From Mycoplasma buteonis (GTDB lineage: Bacteria; Bacillota_I; Bacilli_A; Mycoplasmatales; Metamycoplasmataceae), in NCBI RefSeq assembly GCF_000733865.1, contig NZ_JPOK01000007.1:37892-101891 (forward strand): 64,000 nt of DNA, written 5' to 3'. The position numbers were made by a program, and so were the translations under genes. This document shows, one piece after another, positions 11,320 through 22,900 of this stretch. A model generated the notes under the pieces. It saw nothing but the letters and a program-made list of their open reading frames with translations. It had not been told where the DNA came from and ran no database searches. Positions within the stretch are counted from its first letter, which is position 1. Every line of letters begins with the position of its first letter.

Positions 11320-11434
11320 GTGAATACTTTTCTGATTTGTTGGAAAATTGTTTTTTAACGTCGAATTCAAAAAAACATATAATTATTAAAAAGTAATATT
11401 TAAAATATAAAATCAAAAGGTGTTGAGGTAAAAA

Positions 11435-12184
11435 ATGTCTGATGAACTAAAAAAGAAAAAAATTTTAAGAATTTGGTGAGTTATAAATATATTTACTTGA
11501 TTTTCATTAATTTGCTCTTTTGTACTTATTGTTCTTTTTCAATTTAATTCAGTAATACTTTTTAAGCAAAAAATAAATAGTGAAATGATTGTTTTTTCAA
11601 TATTAGCAATAATTTTATGAATACTTTTTTGTGTGTGTTATTGATTCGCTACTGTGTATTGTTTTTTCAACTTAGCTATACGTTGAAATAAATCATTAAG
11701 AAGTATACAACAAAGATTTCCGGTTAATAAATCTGGTATTATCCTTTTCATTTATAAATACGTGTATTTATTACCAATCCAAGAAAAAGATGAAGTGAAA
11801 TTTAACAAGCCAAATGAGAAAATGAAGAAAATAATTAAAGCTTTCATAGTTTCATTTTACATAATTACTATATTATTATCTAGTGGATTTTTAGGATTAG
11901 CAATTTATATTTTGGGTACAAGTGATGATATTTTAATTTTAGGAGTTTTCCAATTATTTACTGCTATTTTTATAATAGTTTATGTACATATAATGATAAT
12001 TCCAGTAATTATTTATCAAACAATAAAATGAAATTCCCTTGAAGAAGAAGACTTTAAAAATAAAATTCTTTGAGTACTATTTAATAGATATGCAAAAGAA
12101 TATCCTTACTGATGAATGAAGAAAAATATTAATATTCATATAAAAAATAAAAAAGGTTATGACGAAGAAATTTTTTGAAAATAA
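11435..12184 (+). CDS. Multi-pass membrane protein, 249 aa, function unknown
   Basis: The ATG at 11435 has a GAGG site upstream. About four hydrophobic segments are visible: two in the first 85 residues (from IWWVINIFTWFSLICSFVL, then IVFSILAIILWILFCVCYWF) and two around residues 135-195 (IVSFYIITILLSSGFLGLA and an Ile/Phe/Val-rich stretch). The termini are charged and the tail is Lys/Glu-rich. Numerous TGA codons encode Trp, so only a fragment appears under the standard code. No family was recognised. It forms a monocistronic unit between terminators, convergent with the opp operon. Confidence 0.7.
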
Positions 12185-12214
12185 AAATCAGCTTTTGGCC
12201 GATTTTTTAATCTT
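12185..12214. terminator. Hairpin between the convergent membrane protein gene and oppF
   Basis: Imperfect stem AAAATCAGC / GGCCGATTTT followed by T residues on the plus strand, directly after the 249-aa gene. The flanking A run means it could also stop transcription arriving from oppF on the minus strand. Confidence 0.55.
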
Positions 12215-12232
12215 TAAAATATTAATTAAATA

Positions 12233-13579
12233 TTATTTTCAGAATTCTTCTTTTCATTTTACAACTTCTTGTGGAGTCGCTAAAACATAATGATCATCAT
12301 TTATTTTAATTCATTCTGGTTGAATTTCATCAGTATAACCGTGATCTAGCGGGTTATATACATACCCAATCAAAGAACCTTTTGTTCCGTGAATTGAAGG
12401 CACAGCATCAAGTAAGCTCTTAGTATAAGGGTGTAATGAATGATTCATAATTTCTTCTGTTTTACCAATTTCAAGAAGTCTTCCACGGTTCATAACAGCA
12501 ATACGGTCAGAAATATATTCAACCATACGTAAATCGTGGGCGATAAATAAAATTGTTAAGTTATATTTTTCTTTTAGTTCATTAAAAATATTAACTACTT
12601 GAGCTTGAATAGAAACGTCAAGAGCAGAAATAGGTTCATCGGCAACAAGAAGCTGTGGACGTAAAACTACTGAACGAGAAATACCGATTCTTTGTTGTTG
12701 TCCTCCAGAAAATTCTAATGGATAACGTCTTAAAACTGCTTCATCTAAACCAACACTTTTAAGCATTTCCACTACTAAAATTCTCTTGCATTCTTTTTCA
12801 CTTAATTTTGAAAGCTCTTCACGTTCTGCTTTTTTATCAGTAAGTCATTTTGCCGCTTCATGTAAATTTGCTTTCGCTAAATCATTAAGCATATTTACAT
12901 ATAAAGCTTCAAAACTAGCTACTTCATTTTCAGCAATTTTAAAGCCTAAATTTCTTTTGTAATCACCAAAGAAATTTGGATGTTTTTTAGCATCAAGAAA
13001 GTTTTGATAAAGCTCTTTTTCAATTTCTTGATCTATATTATATAAATAGATTTCTTTTGAATTTTTAGTATTTTCTAATCCTTCAGAAACTACTGCTTCA
13101 ACGTTAACATGCGGATTTAAAGAGTTAGCAGGATCTTGGAAAATCATTTGAACTTTATTAACCATAAAGTTTTCGATTTCCTTATACTCTTTTAAAGCTT
13201 TACCAAATTTAAATCCACGTTTGAGTTTTTTCGGTAAGGTTTTTTCAAGTAATTTGATTTCACCAAAACTATAAGGAACAAGACCAACTAAAGTTTTACC
13301 AATAGTACTTTTACCACTTCCGGATTCACCAACAAGCCCTAAAACTTCACCTTTATAAATATTAAGTGAAAAATCTGAAACAGCTTTAAAAGCTTTTGAA
13401 CCACTACCATAAGTAATATCTACATTACGTAATTTAACCAAAATTTCTTCATCATGCTTTGGTGTAAGCATGTCTTCAATTCCGTTAGTTAAATAACGAT
13501 AATATGTCACTTCACCTAGTAACTTACGTTTTGTTTCAGTATACATAGGTTTATCTAAAATAACTTTTTTATCTTCCAT
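12233..13579 (-). CDS. oppF: Oligopeptide ABC transporter ATP-binding protein OppF
   Basis: One of the two ATPases that power oligopeptide import by OppBC. The 448-aa protein has Walker A GESGSGKS at residues 84-91, Q-loop FQDPANSLNP near 148, signature FSGGQ at 290-294, Walker B LLVADE at 310-315, and the His switch in IAHDLRMVEYISD. About 110 residues, largely Lys/Glu/Leu, are inserted between the Q-loop and the signature; together with an N-terminal extension this makes it longer than the roughly 310-330 residues usual in other bacteria. TGA-coded Trp residues lie inside and near the end. Last gene of the operon; it starts 2 bases after the oppD stop. Confidence 0.93.
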
Positions 13580-13581
13580 AA

Positions 13582-14838
13582 TTATTTGGCTTGATAAATA
13601 ATTTTCTTGCTTCCTGTTTTTGGATTAGTAGCAACAATTGTTTGAAAATTATTTTTAGCTAGATATTCCTTTCATAATTTAGCAATAACTTTTGGTGGTT
13701 CATATGTTGGAGCATTAACATCAAGTAATGCACTTTTAACACGGTGTGTATCAGAAATATAGTAAAAATCTGGTTCTTTTTCAAAATCAATACCTAAAGC
13801 ATAATCATTTCTAGGTGCAAAAGCATCACCTACAATATTATTTAAGCTAGCAGGAACACTTCCACGAATTGTCTTTAATCTTGTTCCTGTATTAACATCA
13901 GGCATACTTGAAATCAATCCTCAAGTATATGGGTGTTGTGGGAACTCAAGAATTTCTCTTGCAGTTCCTTCTTCAATAATTTGACCTGCATACATAATTG
14001 AAATGTAATCACTAATTGAAGCAACAACTCCTAAATCGTGAGTAATAAAGACAATTGATAATTTTAATTTTTCTTGTAAATCTTTAATAACGTCTAATAC
14101 TAACGCTTGCACTGTTGGATCAAGTGCTGTTGTCGGCTCGTCCATAACTAAAATTTTAGGTTCAAGAGCCACAATAGCAGCAATAACAACACGTTGAATC
14201 ATTCCACCTGACATTTCGTGTGGATATAACTTCATAACAGCTTCTGGATCAGCAATTTTAGTTAACTTTAAAAACTCAATAGCTCTAGCGTATGCTTCTT
14301 TACGATTTTTAACAACTTTGTTAATTAGCATACCTTCCATGATTTGTTCTCCGACTTTCATGGTTGGATTTAAAGTTGACATTGGGTTTTGGAAAACTGC
14401 TGAAACTACTTTTCCTCTGTATTTTGAACGTTCTCAATCCTTTAAAGTAAATTCTTCTACGTTGTTATTATAAAGTTTAATTTCACCAGCATCTATCACA
14501 GAGTTATCACCAGTTAAACCATATAAAAGTGAAGTAATAACACTTTTACCACTTCCTGATTCACCGATGATAGCGTGAACTTTACCTTCATAAATTTGAA
14601 TACTTGGTCCACGAAGAACTTTATTTTTTTCTCCAGGACGAGCTGGGTTAGTAAATGATAAATAAATATCTTTAATCTCAGCAGCTATTTTTAATTTTGT
14701 TCCATCAGCAAATTCTTTATATTGCACATCTTTTGTAAACTCTTCTCAGTTGAAAACTTTTTCTCTTTTGCTTGAAAAATTCAGAGAATTTAGAAAACCT
14801 TTTAAGGCAGATACATGTTTTTTCTTGTTTTGTGACAT
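13582..14838 (-). CDS. oppD: Oligopeptide ABC transporter ATP-binding protein OppD
   Basis: Partner ATPase of OppF. The 418-aa protein has Walker A GESGSGKS at residues 92-99, Q-loop around VFQNPMSTLNP, signature MSGGM at 209-213, Walker B ILVMDE at 229-234 and His switch FITHDLGV. The C-terminal oligopeptide/dipeptide transporter extension (QHPYTW..., then ISSMPDVNTGTRLKTIRGSVP) is present and includes a Pro-rich loop typical of OppD. The ATG at 14838 has AGGAG upstream. Three TGA codons read as Trp join what would otherwise look like three fragments. It sits between oppC (8-base gap) and oppF (2-base gap). Confidence 0.93.
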
Positions 14839-14846
14839 TATAACTC

Positions 14847-15875
14847 CTATCTTTGTCTTCTAAGTGCATCTTGCACGCTAGCTCCAATAAGTTGCACGCT
14901 AGCTGTAATTGCAACTAAGAATGTTGAAGGAACAAAAACGTATCTTAAGAATGTTGGGAATATTTTTTGTCCTTCTGAAATTAAGTTTCCAAGAGTTGGC
15001 ACATCATCAATAGCTAAACCAATGAAGGCTAAAGAAGTTTCTGATAAGATAACACCAGGAATAGTGAAAACTAACTGAGTAATTAAAATAGGTAAAATAA
15101 CTGGTACATAATTTTTTAATATTTTGTACATTGGAGTACCTAGCACTTTTGAAGCCGCAACTCATTCTAAATGTTTGGCACGTTTAACTTGAGCACGAAT
15201 TTGGTTTGCCATTCCGATTCATCCTGTTAATGAAAGAGAAAAGACAACAACTCAAAAGCTAGGGCTTAAAATAATAGTAAGAAGAATTAAAATAATAATA
15301 CTTGGAACAACAGAAATAATTTTAATTATAAAAGTCATGATTTTATCAAATAACTCAAATTGTCCCATCATAATACCGATACTTAATCCAATTACAACTT
15401 CAATAGCAGTAACAACTAGCGAAAGAGCTAGTGAATAACGCATACCTCATCATAAACGAGCTCAAAAATCTCTACCTACACTATCTGTCCCTAAAATATG
15501 GTAAATTTGACGTGAATCTGTTTCACCAATAGTTAAATTTTTATCAAGAACATATGAAGAGTTAGGATCTTGAGTGGTAAACGGAATAATTAATGCAGCA
15601 ATAATAATTGAAACTAAAAGTAAAAATCCAAATACTCCTGCGAAATTTTGAGAAAAACGGTAAACAAATTCTTTGAATAAATTAGTTTCTTTACCTAAAT
15701 GACTACCTTCGTGGTATTCAAAAGTTTCACCAATAATTTTTCAAGCCTGATGGTTAAATGGTTGAGCAAGTGCACTAGGTCCATCTGCTGGCATTTTAGC
15801 TTCAGTTTGCTCTTTTTGACGTATTTTATCAGCTTTAACTTTTAATCAATTTGTAAGCTTATTATTTTTAGCCAT
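14847..15875 (-). CDS. oppC: Oligopeptide ABC transporter permease OppC
   Basis: Membrane permease that pairs with OppB. The 342-aa protein has a charged N-terminal cytoplasmic region, a first membrane helix near residue 90 (IIAALIIPFT side), and a C-terminal binding-protein-dependent permease domain with several helices, including VVIGLSIGIMMGQFELFDK and VPSIIILILLTIILSP, and an EAA-type loop (AASKVLGTPMYKILKNYVPVI). The ATG at 15875 overlaps the oppB TAA by one base and has GGAGAGG upstream. Several TGA codons encode Trp. Confidence 0.9.
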
Positions 15876-16915
15876 TATTTACCTCTCCTTCTAACTCTAG
15901 GATCAATTGCTTCATATAGAATATCCCTTGTTGCATAAGAAAGAATTGTAAGTAAAGCAAAAATGATAATTAAGAATAAAATAACGTTGTAATCCTTAGT
16001 TTGGATCGCTTGTAATAAGGTTGCTCCAGAACCAGGAATGAAGAAGATTTGTTCAATGAAAATACTTCCAATAAATGAACCGAAAATTACAGCCGGGAAG
16101 AAAGTAGCAATTGGGAAAAGTGCTGGTTTCAGAGCATGTTTTCACACAAAACGACTTTTTGTCAACCCTTTTAAATAAGCAAATTTAGCATGTACTGAAT
16201 TTAACTCACGGTTTAATTCAGTACGGATATATTTAATGTACACGATAATACTTCCAAGTGATAAAGCAATTCCAGGAAGAATATAAGTACTAAAATCATT
16301 TGCATCAAAAACATATGGTAAGCCAATTACACGTCCAATAAAAATTAAAAGCAGTGCAAAAATAATTGATGGAACTGATGAAAAAATACTTACAAGTACA
16401 GTTGCTACGTTATCCACAATACCACCTGGATTTTTACCAACTCAAATTCCAAGCGAAATACCAATTGTCACAGTTAAGAAAACTGAAAAGATACCAACAA
16501 GGAATGATTTATAAAATCTCGTTCAGATGAAATCATTAATTTCTTGTCCTGGGAATAATGATAATGAAATACCAAAATTACCATGGAATAATTGATAAAT
16601 ATAATTTAAATAACGCTGCATTAACGGTAAGTTTAAACCGTATTTTTGTTCGATTGCTTGACGAATTGCAGCATCTTTTGCTGACGCTACTAAAGAGTTA
16701 GAACCAGGAACAGCATTAATTAAGAAAAAGGTAATAGAGATAACAATTAAACCAATAATAAGAAACTCTGCAATTATTTTAATCATTTTTCAAAGTCCAC
16801 GTAAAATTGGTGAATCAATTGCTGTTAACTTTTTAAATAAAGTAAGTTCTTGATTACGAGTAGCTTTAAAAATTACTTTGTTATCGCTATGAATCATTTT
16901 ATTTTTTTTACTCAT
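15875..16915 (-). CDS. oppB: Oligopeptide ABC transporter permease OppB
   Basis: First permease of the transporter. The 346-aa protein has an N-terminal cytoplasmic stretch, a first helix (IIAEFLIIGLIVISITFFLI) leading into the OppB-typical NAVPGSNSL segment, further helices around IFSSVPSIIFALLLIFIG, and an EAA-type loop ending in a final helix, then the charged tail DPRVRRRGK characteristic of OppB/DppB proteins. The ATG at 16915 overlaps the oppA stop by one base (TAATG) and has the strong site GGAGGA upstream. TGA-coded Trp residues occur at several points. Confidence 0.92.
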
Positions 16916-19900
16916 TAACTGTGTCCTCCTACATTTCTTGGTAATCCTGGTCTTGGTGGTTTAGTTACATCATAAGCATATTGTAAATCGAAAGTGAAGA
17001 CAGATGAAATACCTGCAATTTTACTTACTTCTCAGTTAGTGTCAACTTCCATCAGTGGCACTACAAAGCTTGCATCACGAACAATTTTTTCATATGTTGC
17101 TATTAAACCGTAAATGTAATCTTGTGATCATCCTTGTTCAATTTCCTCATTAGTAAAGTTACCTGAAAAGAATGCGTTAAGACGATCTGAATATTGCTGT
17201 GTATTTTCTTCTAATCTTTGGTATCCTAAATCAATTGCTTTAAGTCAGAAGTTTAGTTTTTTGCCTGCCTTAGTTTCAACAATACCTTCATGTAATCTTG
17301 TACGTGCTTCAGCTGTTAATTGATCAATTTTTTCAACTCCATACTGAGTTAAAATTCAGTAAATTGCTGCATGACGTAGTTTAGTTTCTTTAATATTAGC
17401 ATTTTGAGTAGCTAAATATTGCAAGATATCTTTAATAAACTTATTAGTATATGTCGCTTTATTTACAATATCTGAACTTGCAATTTCATTTGCAAAAGTA
17501 TCAGTATATGTTTCGGCAAATTTAATAATTTCTGGTTTTGATTGTTTTTTATAAACTTGATCAAATTGTGACTTAATGTCGTTATTACTATTAATTTTTT
17601 CTTGAATTACATTAATTTCTGTTGCTAAAGCTCTTTCTAGTGAACCTTCGAATAATTTATCCACTACTAATTTTGTGAAGTAATCACCGTAAGTATAATC
17701 ACCTGTCGGATTATCTTTGAATCCAAATTCATTTCCTTCTAATGAGTTAATTCCATCACGTTTAAAGAAAGCTGAAATATAATCCTGTGGTGAGTTACCA
17801 CCAATTTTATCGTAGTTTTGGTAAACAAAATCAAATTGTCCTGTTTCGTAGTAACTTCCAAAAACGTTTTCAGGTAAGCTCTTGATTTCTACACGAATAA
17901 ATCCGTTACTCATAGCTTCAATTTTTTCTTTTAAGAATTGTCCAGCTTTCTTTTGTTCATCAGAAGAATTATTTAAGTATTTTAAAGTGATTCCTTCTAA
18001 TCCAGGGTGAGCTTTTTTAAACTCTTCAAGGTAAAATTGTGCTGTTTTTAAATCAAAAGCGTAATCTTTTCTCACTGTATTTTCAAAGTTATAGCTTTTT
18101 GATAAGTGAACTATGTAATCATAGTTAAGTAAATCAAAAGTTTTACCATTTTTAGCATCAATTTGCTTTTGATTAAAGAACATTTCTAAGTTTCTTCCAT
18201 CAAAAGTTTTATATTGACCGTATGCTGTTCAGTTATTAACTGGGAATGAGAATTCTCATCCAACATATCTAAGCATTTCTTCACGGTCGAGAGCATAATA
18301 AATTGCATTACGGATATTTTGATCTTGAATATAGCTGTTAGCATTTGTTTCAGGGTCTAAGTTAAACCCAAGAGCAATAGTTCCATATCCATTATTTTTC
18401 TTTAAATATTCTTTAGTTGCTGGATTAGTTCAAAAGTTATTGATCTCTGTTCCAGGAATAATAGTTTGTGAAATATATCCATCTTTAAAGAAGATTGCAT
18501 TAATATTTTTTTCAGTTGAAAATAAAATCTTAATTTTTCTTGGGATAACATTTTCTACATCAAAATAATCTTTATTTTTTGTTAAAACAATATTTCCTTG
18601 AGGACCAAGAACAACATCACTTGGTTTCATAACAAATGGGCCACTAGTTAAAAATTTCTCAGCAGTAGTTCCATAATCAGAAATTCCACCAGTTTCAGTT
18701 TCGATGTACTTACGGTTAACTGGATATAACTGCATTAAAATGTGCCCTAGCAAGAAGTTTAAATCAGGTGTTTTATTTTCGTCAAAAACAACTGTAAATG
18801 AATTTTCATCAAATGCTAATGTTTTAATTTTTGGTTTTAATTCACGATTTACTGTATCTAAATCAAAAGCTTGGTAAGGGTTTAAATACACATTTTTGAC
18901 TAATTTAACAGTAACAATTTTATTTGCATCACTTGAATCACGCATTCTAAAATCTTGCGTCTCAGCTGTTAAGCTTAGCTGTGGATTTAAATCTAAGTTT
19001 TTAATAATATCTTCATTAGTATAATCAAGGAAAATTTGTCCAGTGTAAAAAGAGAATTTTAAAGCTGCATCTTTAATAGCTTGAACTTCTTTTTCGTCTC
19101 CTGGTACTTGTGATTGTCAAACTTGATAATTAGGATCTTGAACATATCTATATTTTGATAATTCACTTTTAATGTAAGGACGTCTACCTCATGGATTTTT
19201 ATAAAATTGTCCATGTTTTTTATTGTAATCTACTTGAGCGTTAGTAAATTCTTCTGCTCCTTGAATTGACATCTTTTTGATTTGGTCGAATTTTTCTGAA
19301 CCATTATTGTAATCTAAAATGTATTCAAGATAATCACGCATATCTTGAGCAGTTACAATATCACCATTTGATCATACGTTTTTACCATGATTAGTAATAC
19401 CTGTTACAGCCATGTAATTATTTGAGTTTTTAGGGTTCGGAAACGCATAAGTTGTTGCACCTTCTTTATAACCTTCACCTTCAGTTGCTCTTCCAAGACC
19501 ACCAAAAATTTGGAAATCGTGTAGTCCATAAACTGAACCTGGAACTTTACCATAACCGTTATCATCAGCTAATGCTGATGAACCGTTTGGAGCAGATGGA
19601 TTTTTCTTAGTTTTATTGAAAAAGTTATCAAAATTTGATGATCCTTGCCCAAGTCCTGTATCCATCACTGACATATTAAATTTAGAAGTATTTAAAACTG
19701 ATTTTAGAGCATCTGTAGGTCCATTTTTTAAAAAGGAATCAACTAAAGAAGGAGCTATTTTATTAACTGACTGTTTTAAAACGTAGTTTAAATTATTAAG
19801 TGGTTCAGTAGCTAAACCTAAATCATAGTCAGCTGCATCTAATTTATTAACATTGCTTGGTTGTGTTTCTTGCTCTTTTGTTGTAACACAAGCAGCAGAA

Positions 19901-19965
19901 ACAGCAGCAAGTGATGTAGCTGTAGCACTTAATAATAAACTAAAAAGTAATTTGCTTTTTTTCAT
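16915..19965 (-). CDS. oppA: Oligopeptide-binding lipoprotein OppA (large mycoplasma type)
   Basis: Extracellular substrate-binding component of the Opp importer. The 1016-aa protein starts MKKSKLLFSLLLSATATS and has lipobox VSAAC, so it is membrane-tethered. The body resembles family-5 solute-binding proteins, for example LTSGPFVMKPSDVVLGP followed by ILTKNKDYFD-like segments, and NIRNAIYYALDREEM downstream. It is about twice the usual OppA length, as in the hominis-group OppA of Mycoplasma hominis (P100), which also has surface ecto-ATPase activity; whether that activity exists here is not shown. The Shine-Dalgarno is AAAGGAGAG, in the 11-base gap after the PDxFFG gene. Confidence 0.9.
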
Positions 19966-19976
19966 AACTCTCCTTT

Positions 19977-22900
19977 CTATCCTAAGATGTTGAACTGATA
20001 ATCAATTGTGAATAATGTTTTACCAGTGCTATTCCCATTTTCATCAAGCTCTTGTTCTAATTTAATTGGTGCTTGTGAAACTAGTTTTCCGTTTTCCGCA
20101 AGCACAGGAACATTTCCTAGTGTCATGTCAGTTACTGTATTTTTATCAGCATCCGCAAATTCTACATAGTATGAAGATTTTGGAGCTAATAAACTACCAC
20201 GGTATTTTCCCATATAATCAAAATCAGAAATTCATGTTGAATATCCATAGTCTGCTAAAGTGCGTTTTGAACTAGCATCACCTTGTTTTGTTAAATAGAA
20301 AATATTATTTGTGTTACTTATGTTAATTGATAAGTAAGCAACATCTTTTGGATTATCTTTATTTGTAAATTTTAAGTATTTAATTCTATTTGCATGTTTA
20401 GTTTCAATATATCCATAAAGAGCTAAAGCATCAAAGTTTTTGTTTCTGAAAATTCCTGTAACGTTTCTATTTCCAACTCCAAAGTTTAAAAGCTGAGAAA
20501 CAAAGAATGCTTCAGGAACATTATCAACTAAAGTTTCTCCATCAAAAGCTGTTAAACGACGATCGTTTTCAGGAATTTGAACTGGATTTCCATAATCATC
20601 ATAAAGTTGCATGTCAATCATAGCTTTTTCTCAACGATCTTTAAAGTATCCGTTTGAATTTGCGATAAATTTACCAAAGTATGATGAATCTCTTTGTTCA
20701 GTTTGATCATTAGATAAGATTTTTGAATCAAAAATAACAAAATTTGAATGATTATCAATAACTCTTTGAATGTCGTCTGATAAGTCTGATAAGAATTTTA
20801 ATAACTCTGCTTTTGCTGTTTGTAAGTTTGAAATTAAAGCAGCAGAAAGTTCATGATCTGGTTCGTTTTTAGCATCCTCAATTGCTTGATTAATTGCTGC
20901 TAACTGAGGTTGTAATTTAGCTTGAGTTTTAAATGATTCACTACGCATTTTTTCAATTTCAGTTTGAGTTTTATTGAATAATTTTCATTGACTAATTGCA
21001 ATTTGAGCTAAATTAATTTGGTTATGATTTAGCTTTGTATCATTAATTTTATCTAACTGAGTAGCATCAACAATGTAATCCAGTCCTGTTGTAGCTTCAT
21101 TAACATTATTTAAATAACTTGGTAAGTTACCAAAATTTTTCACACTTGGAACATAAGTTGTTTGAACATAATCACGAGTTAATGTTTCTGGTAATGAATA
21201 AATATAATCAGTAAATTTATCGTTAATTAGAGGTTCAATTCTACTTAAGTTGTAACTTAAGAAATCACTTGAAGGCATACCTGTTGATGGATTACCAAAA
21301 GTAATGTTGCCATAAAAAGGACGCACGTTAACACCACGATTTCTAAGTTCCATAGTATTACCAATTAATTTGAAAAGATCAAAACTATTAATATTATTTA
21401 AATCCACTTGTTCAGTGATTCCTGCATCAATTGCAGTTTGTTTTATTAATTCTTGAAGTTTATCAGCTGTTAAACTAATTCTTTTATCTTTTTCAGGAAT
21501 AAAAGAAGCATCTTCATAATAGTTGTTTGCTAATTCAGGACTAAAAATCTTAAATCCAAATTCTTTAGATAAAATAGCTTGATTTTGCACTAAATCTGTG
21601 GTTGGATTAAAGTCTTTAACACCCAGTAAGAATGATGAAAATCTCATTCTTCTTATAATATCATTAGCAATTTCTTGATTATTAGTTAATTTATTAGCGT
21701 TAGACTTATCATCTTTAATTGCTGCTTGGACAAACTTATCAAAATCAAAGTAATTTTGTAAGTAATCAATATTAGCATTTCATTTAACTTGTTGATTATC
21801 ATTATCAAGCTCTTTTTTAGTAAATTGACTGTAATCAATTGTGAAAAAGTCTAGCATCTCTTCGAAATTTTTAAATACTAAAGCTTTTTCTTTATTTCCA
21901 TTATTTTTAATTTCTTGAAGGAATTTAGAAGCTGCTATTAATGGTGAAGTATCTGACATATTCACAGCACTAGGACGCACTACAACTTTTGAATCAGCAG
22001 CAGTTGGTTCACCGACAAATTCACCATGCGAATTTAAGTAACCGAAACTACGTAGTTGTTCACGGTTATGAGTAAATACTCATGAATCAAAACCTGTAAA
22101 GAACGCTCCGTATGGAACTGTTCATCTATATCTTTCAGCTGTTTCTTTAATTGAAGGAATATCACGGTACATATCCATTAATGATTTAGCATCAGTTGCA
22201 AATGGAAAACTATAACGCTTGTGACTACCATCTTTCTTACTAATTGAAACTACTGGGTTAATTCCAGCAAGTGCTCCATCGAAAGAATTACTTTTAATTT
22301 TAGCTGCATTAATTGAATCAATTTTATCAGGTAAACCATCATAGTTAGCTTTTGAGAAAAATTCTAAACGTGTAATGTATTGGTTTAAAGCGTTATTATC
22401 TTCACTTAAAGCTAAGTATGAATATGCTTTACGAGTTTTGTCGTTAATTGTAAATCCATATAAGTTATTCATTACATCAGTTTCAACATCATTTTTTCTG
22501 TTTTTAACTTCATCTCTTCACTCATTAAAGGTGTCACCTGCAGTAACTGAAGTTCAAGCAATTTTTGGATTACCACCAAGTACGGTTGCTGGTCCATCCC
22601 AACCGCTATCATAACCATGATCACGAACAAGGTTCATAATACTGTCGTTAATTACTGCGATTTTCTTATTAACATACTCATATGAGTTATGATCTAATAA
22701 TTTGTAAAGTGGCACATCAATAACAGGTGTACCGTCAGCATTAAAGACATTAACTTTAGTAAACATTGTTCTACCATTAACAGTAGTACTTTCCACAATT
22801 TTTAAAGTCACATGTCCAGCATCATCAACTGTGTAAGGAATGTGTTGATTTACACCATCAACAACAATGTTCATAATTCTTTCTTCTGAAATTGGCTCGA

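Noticed and set aside
12233..19965. opp genes look frameshifted or fragmented into many pieces
   Set aside because: All breaks are TGA codons in frame with conserved domains on both sides. With TGA as Trp each opp gene is intact; no pseudogene is needed.
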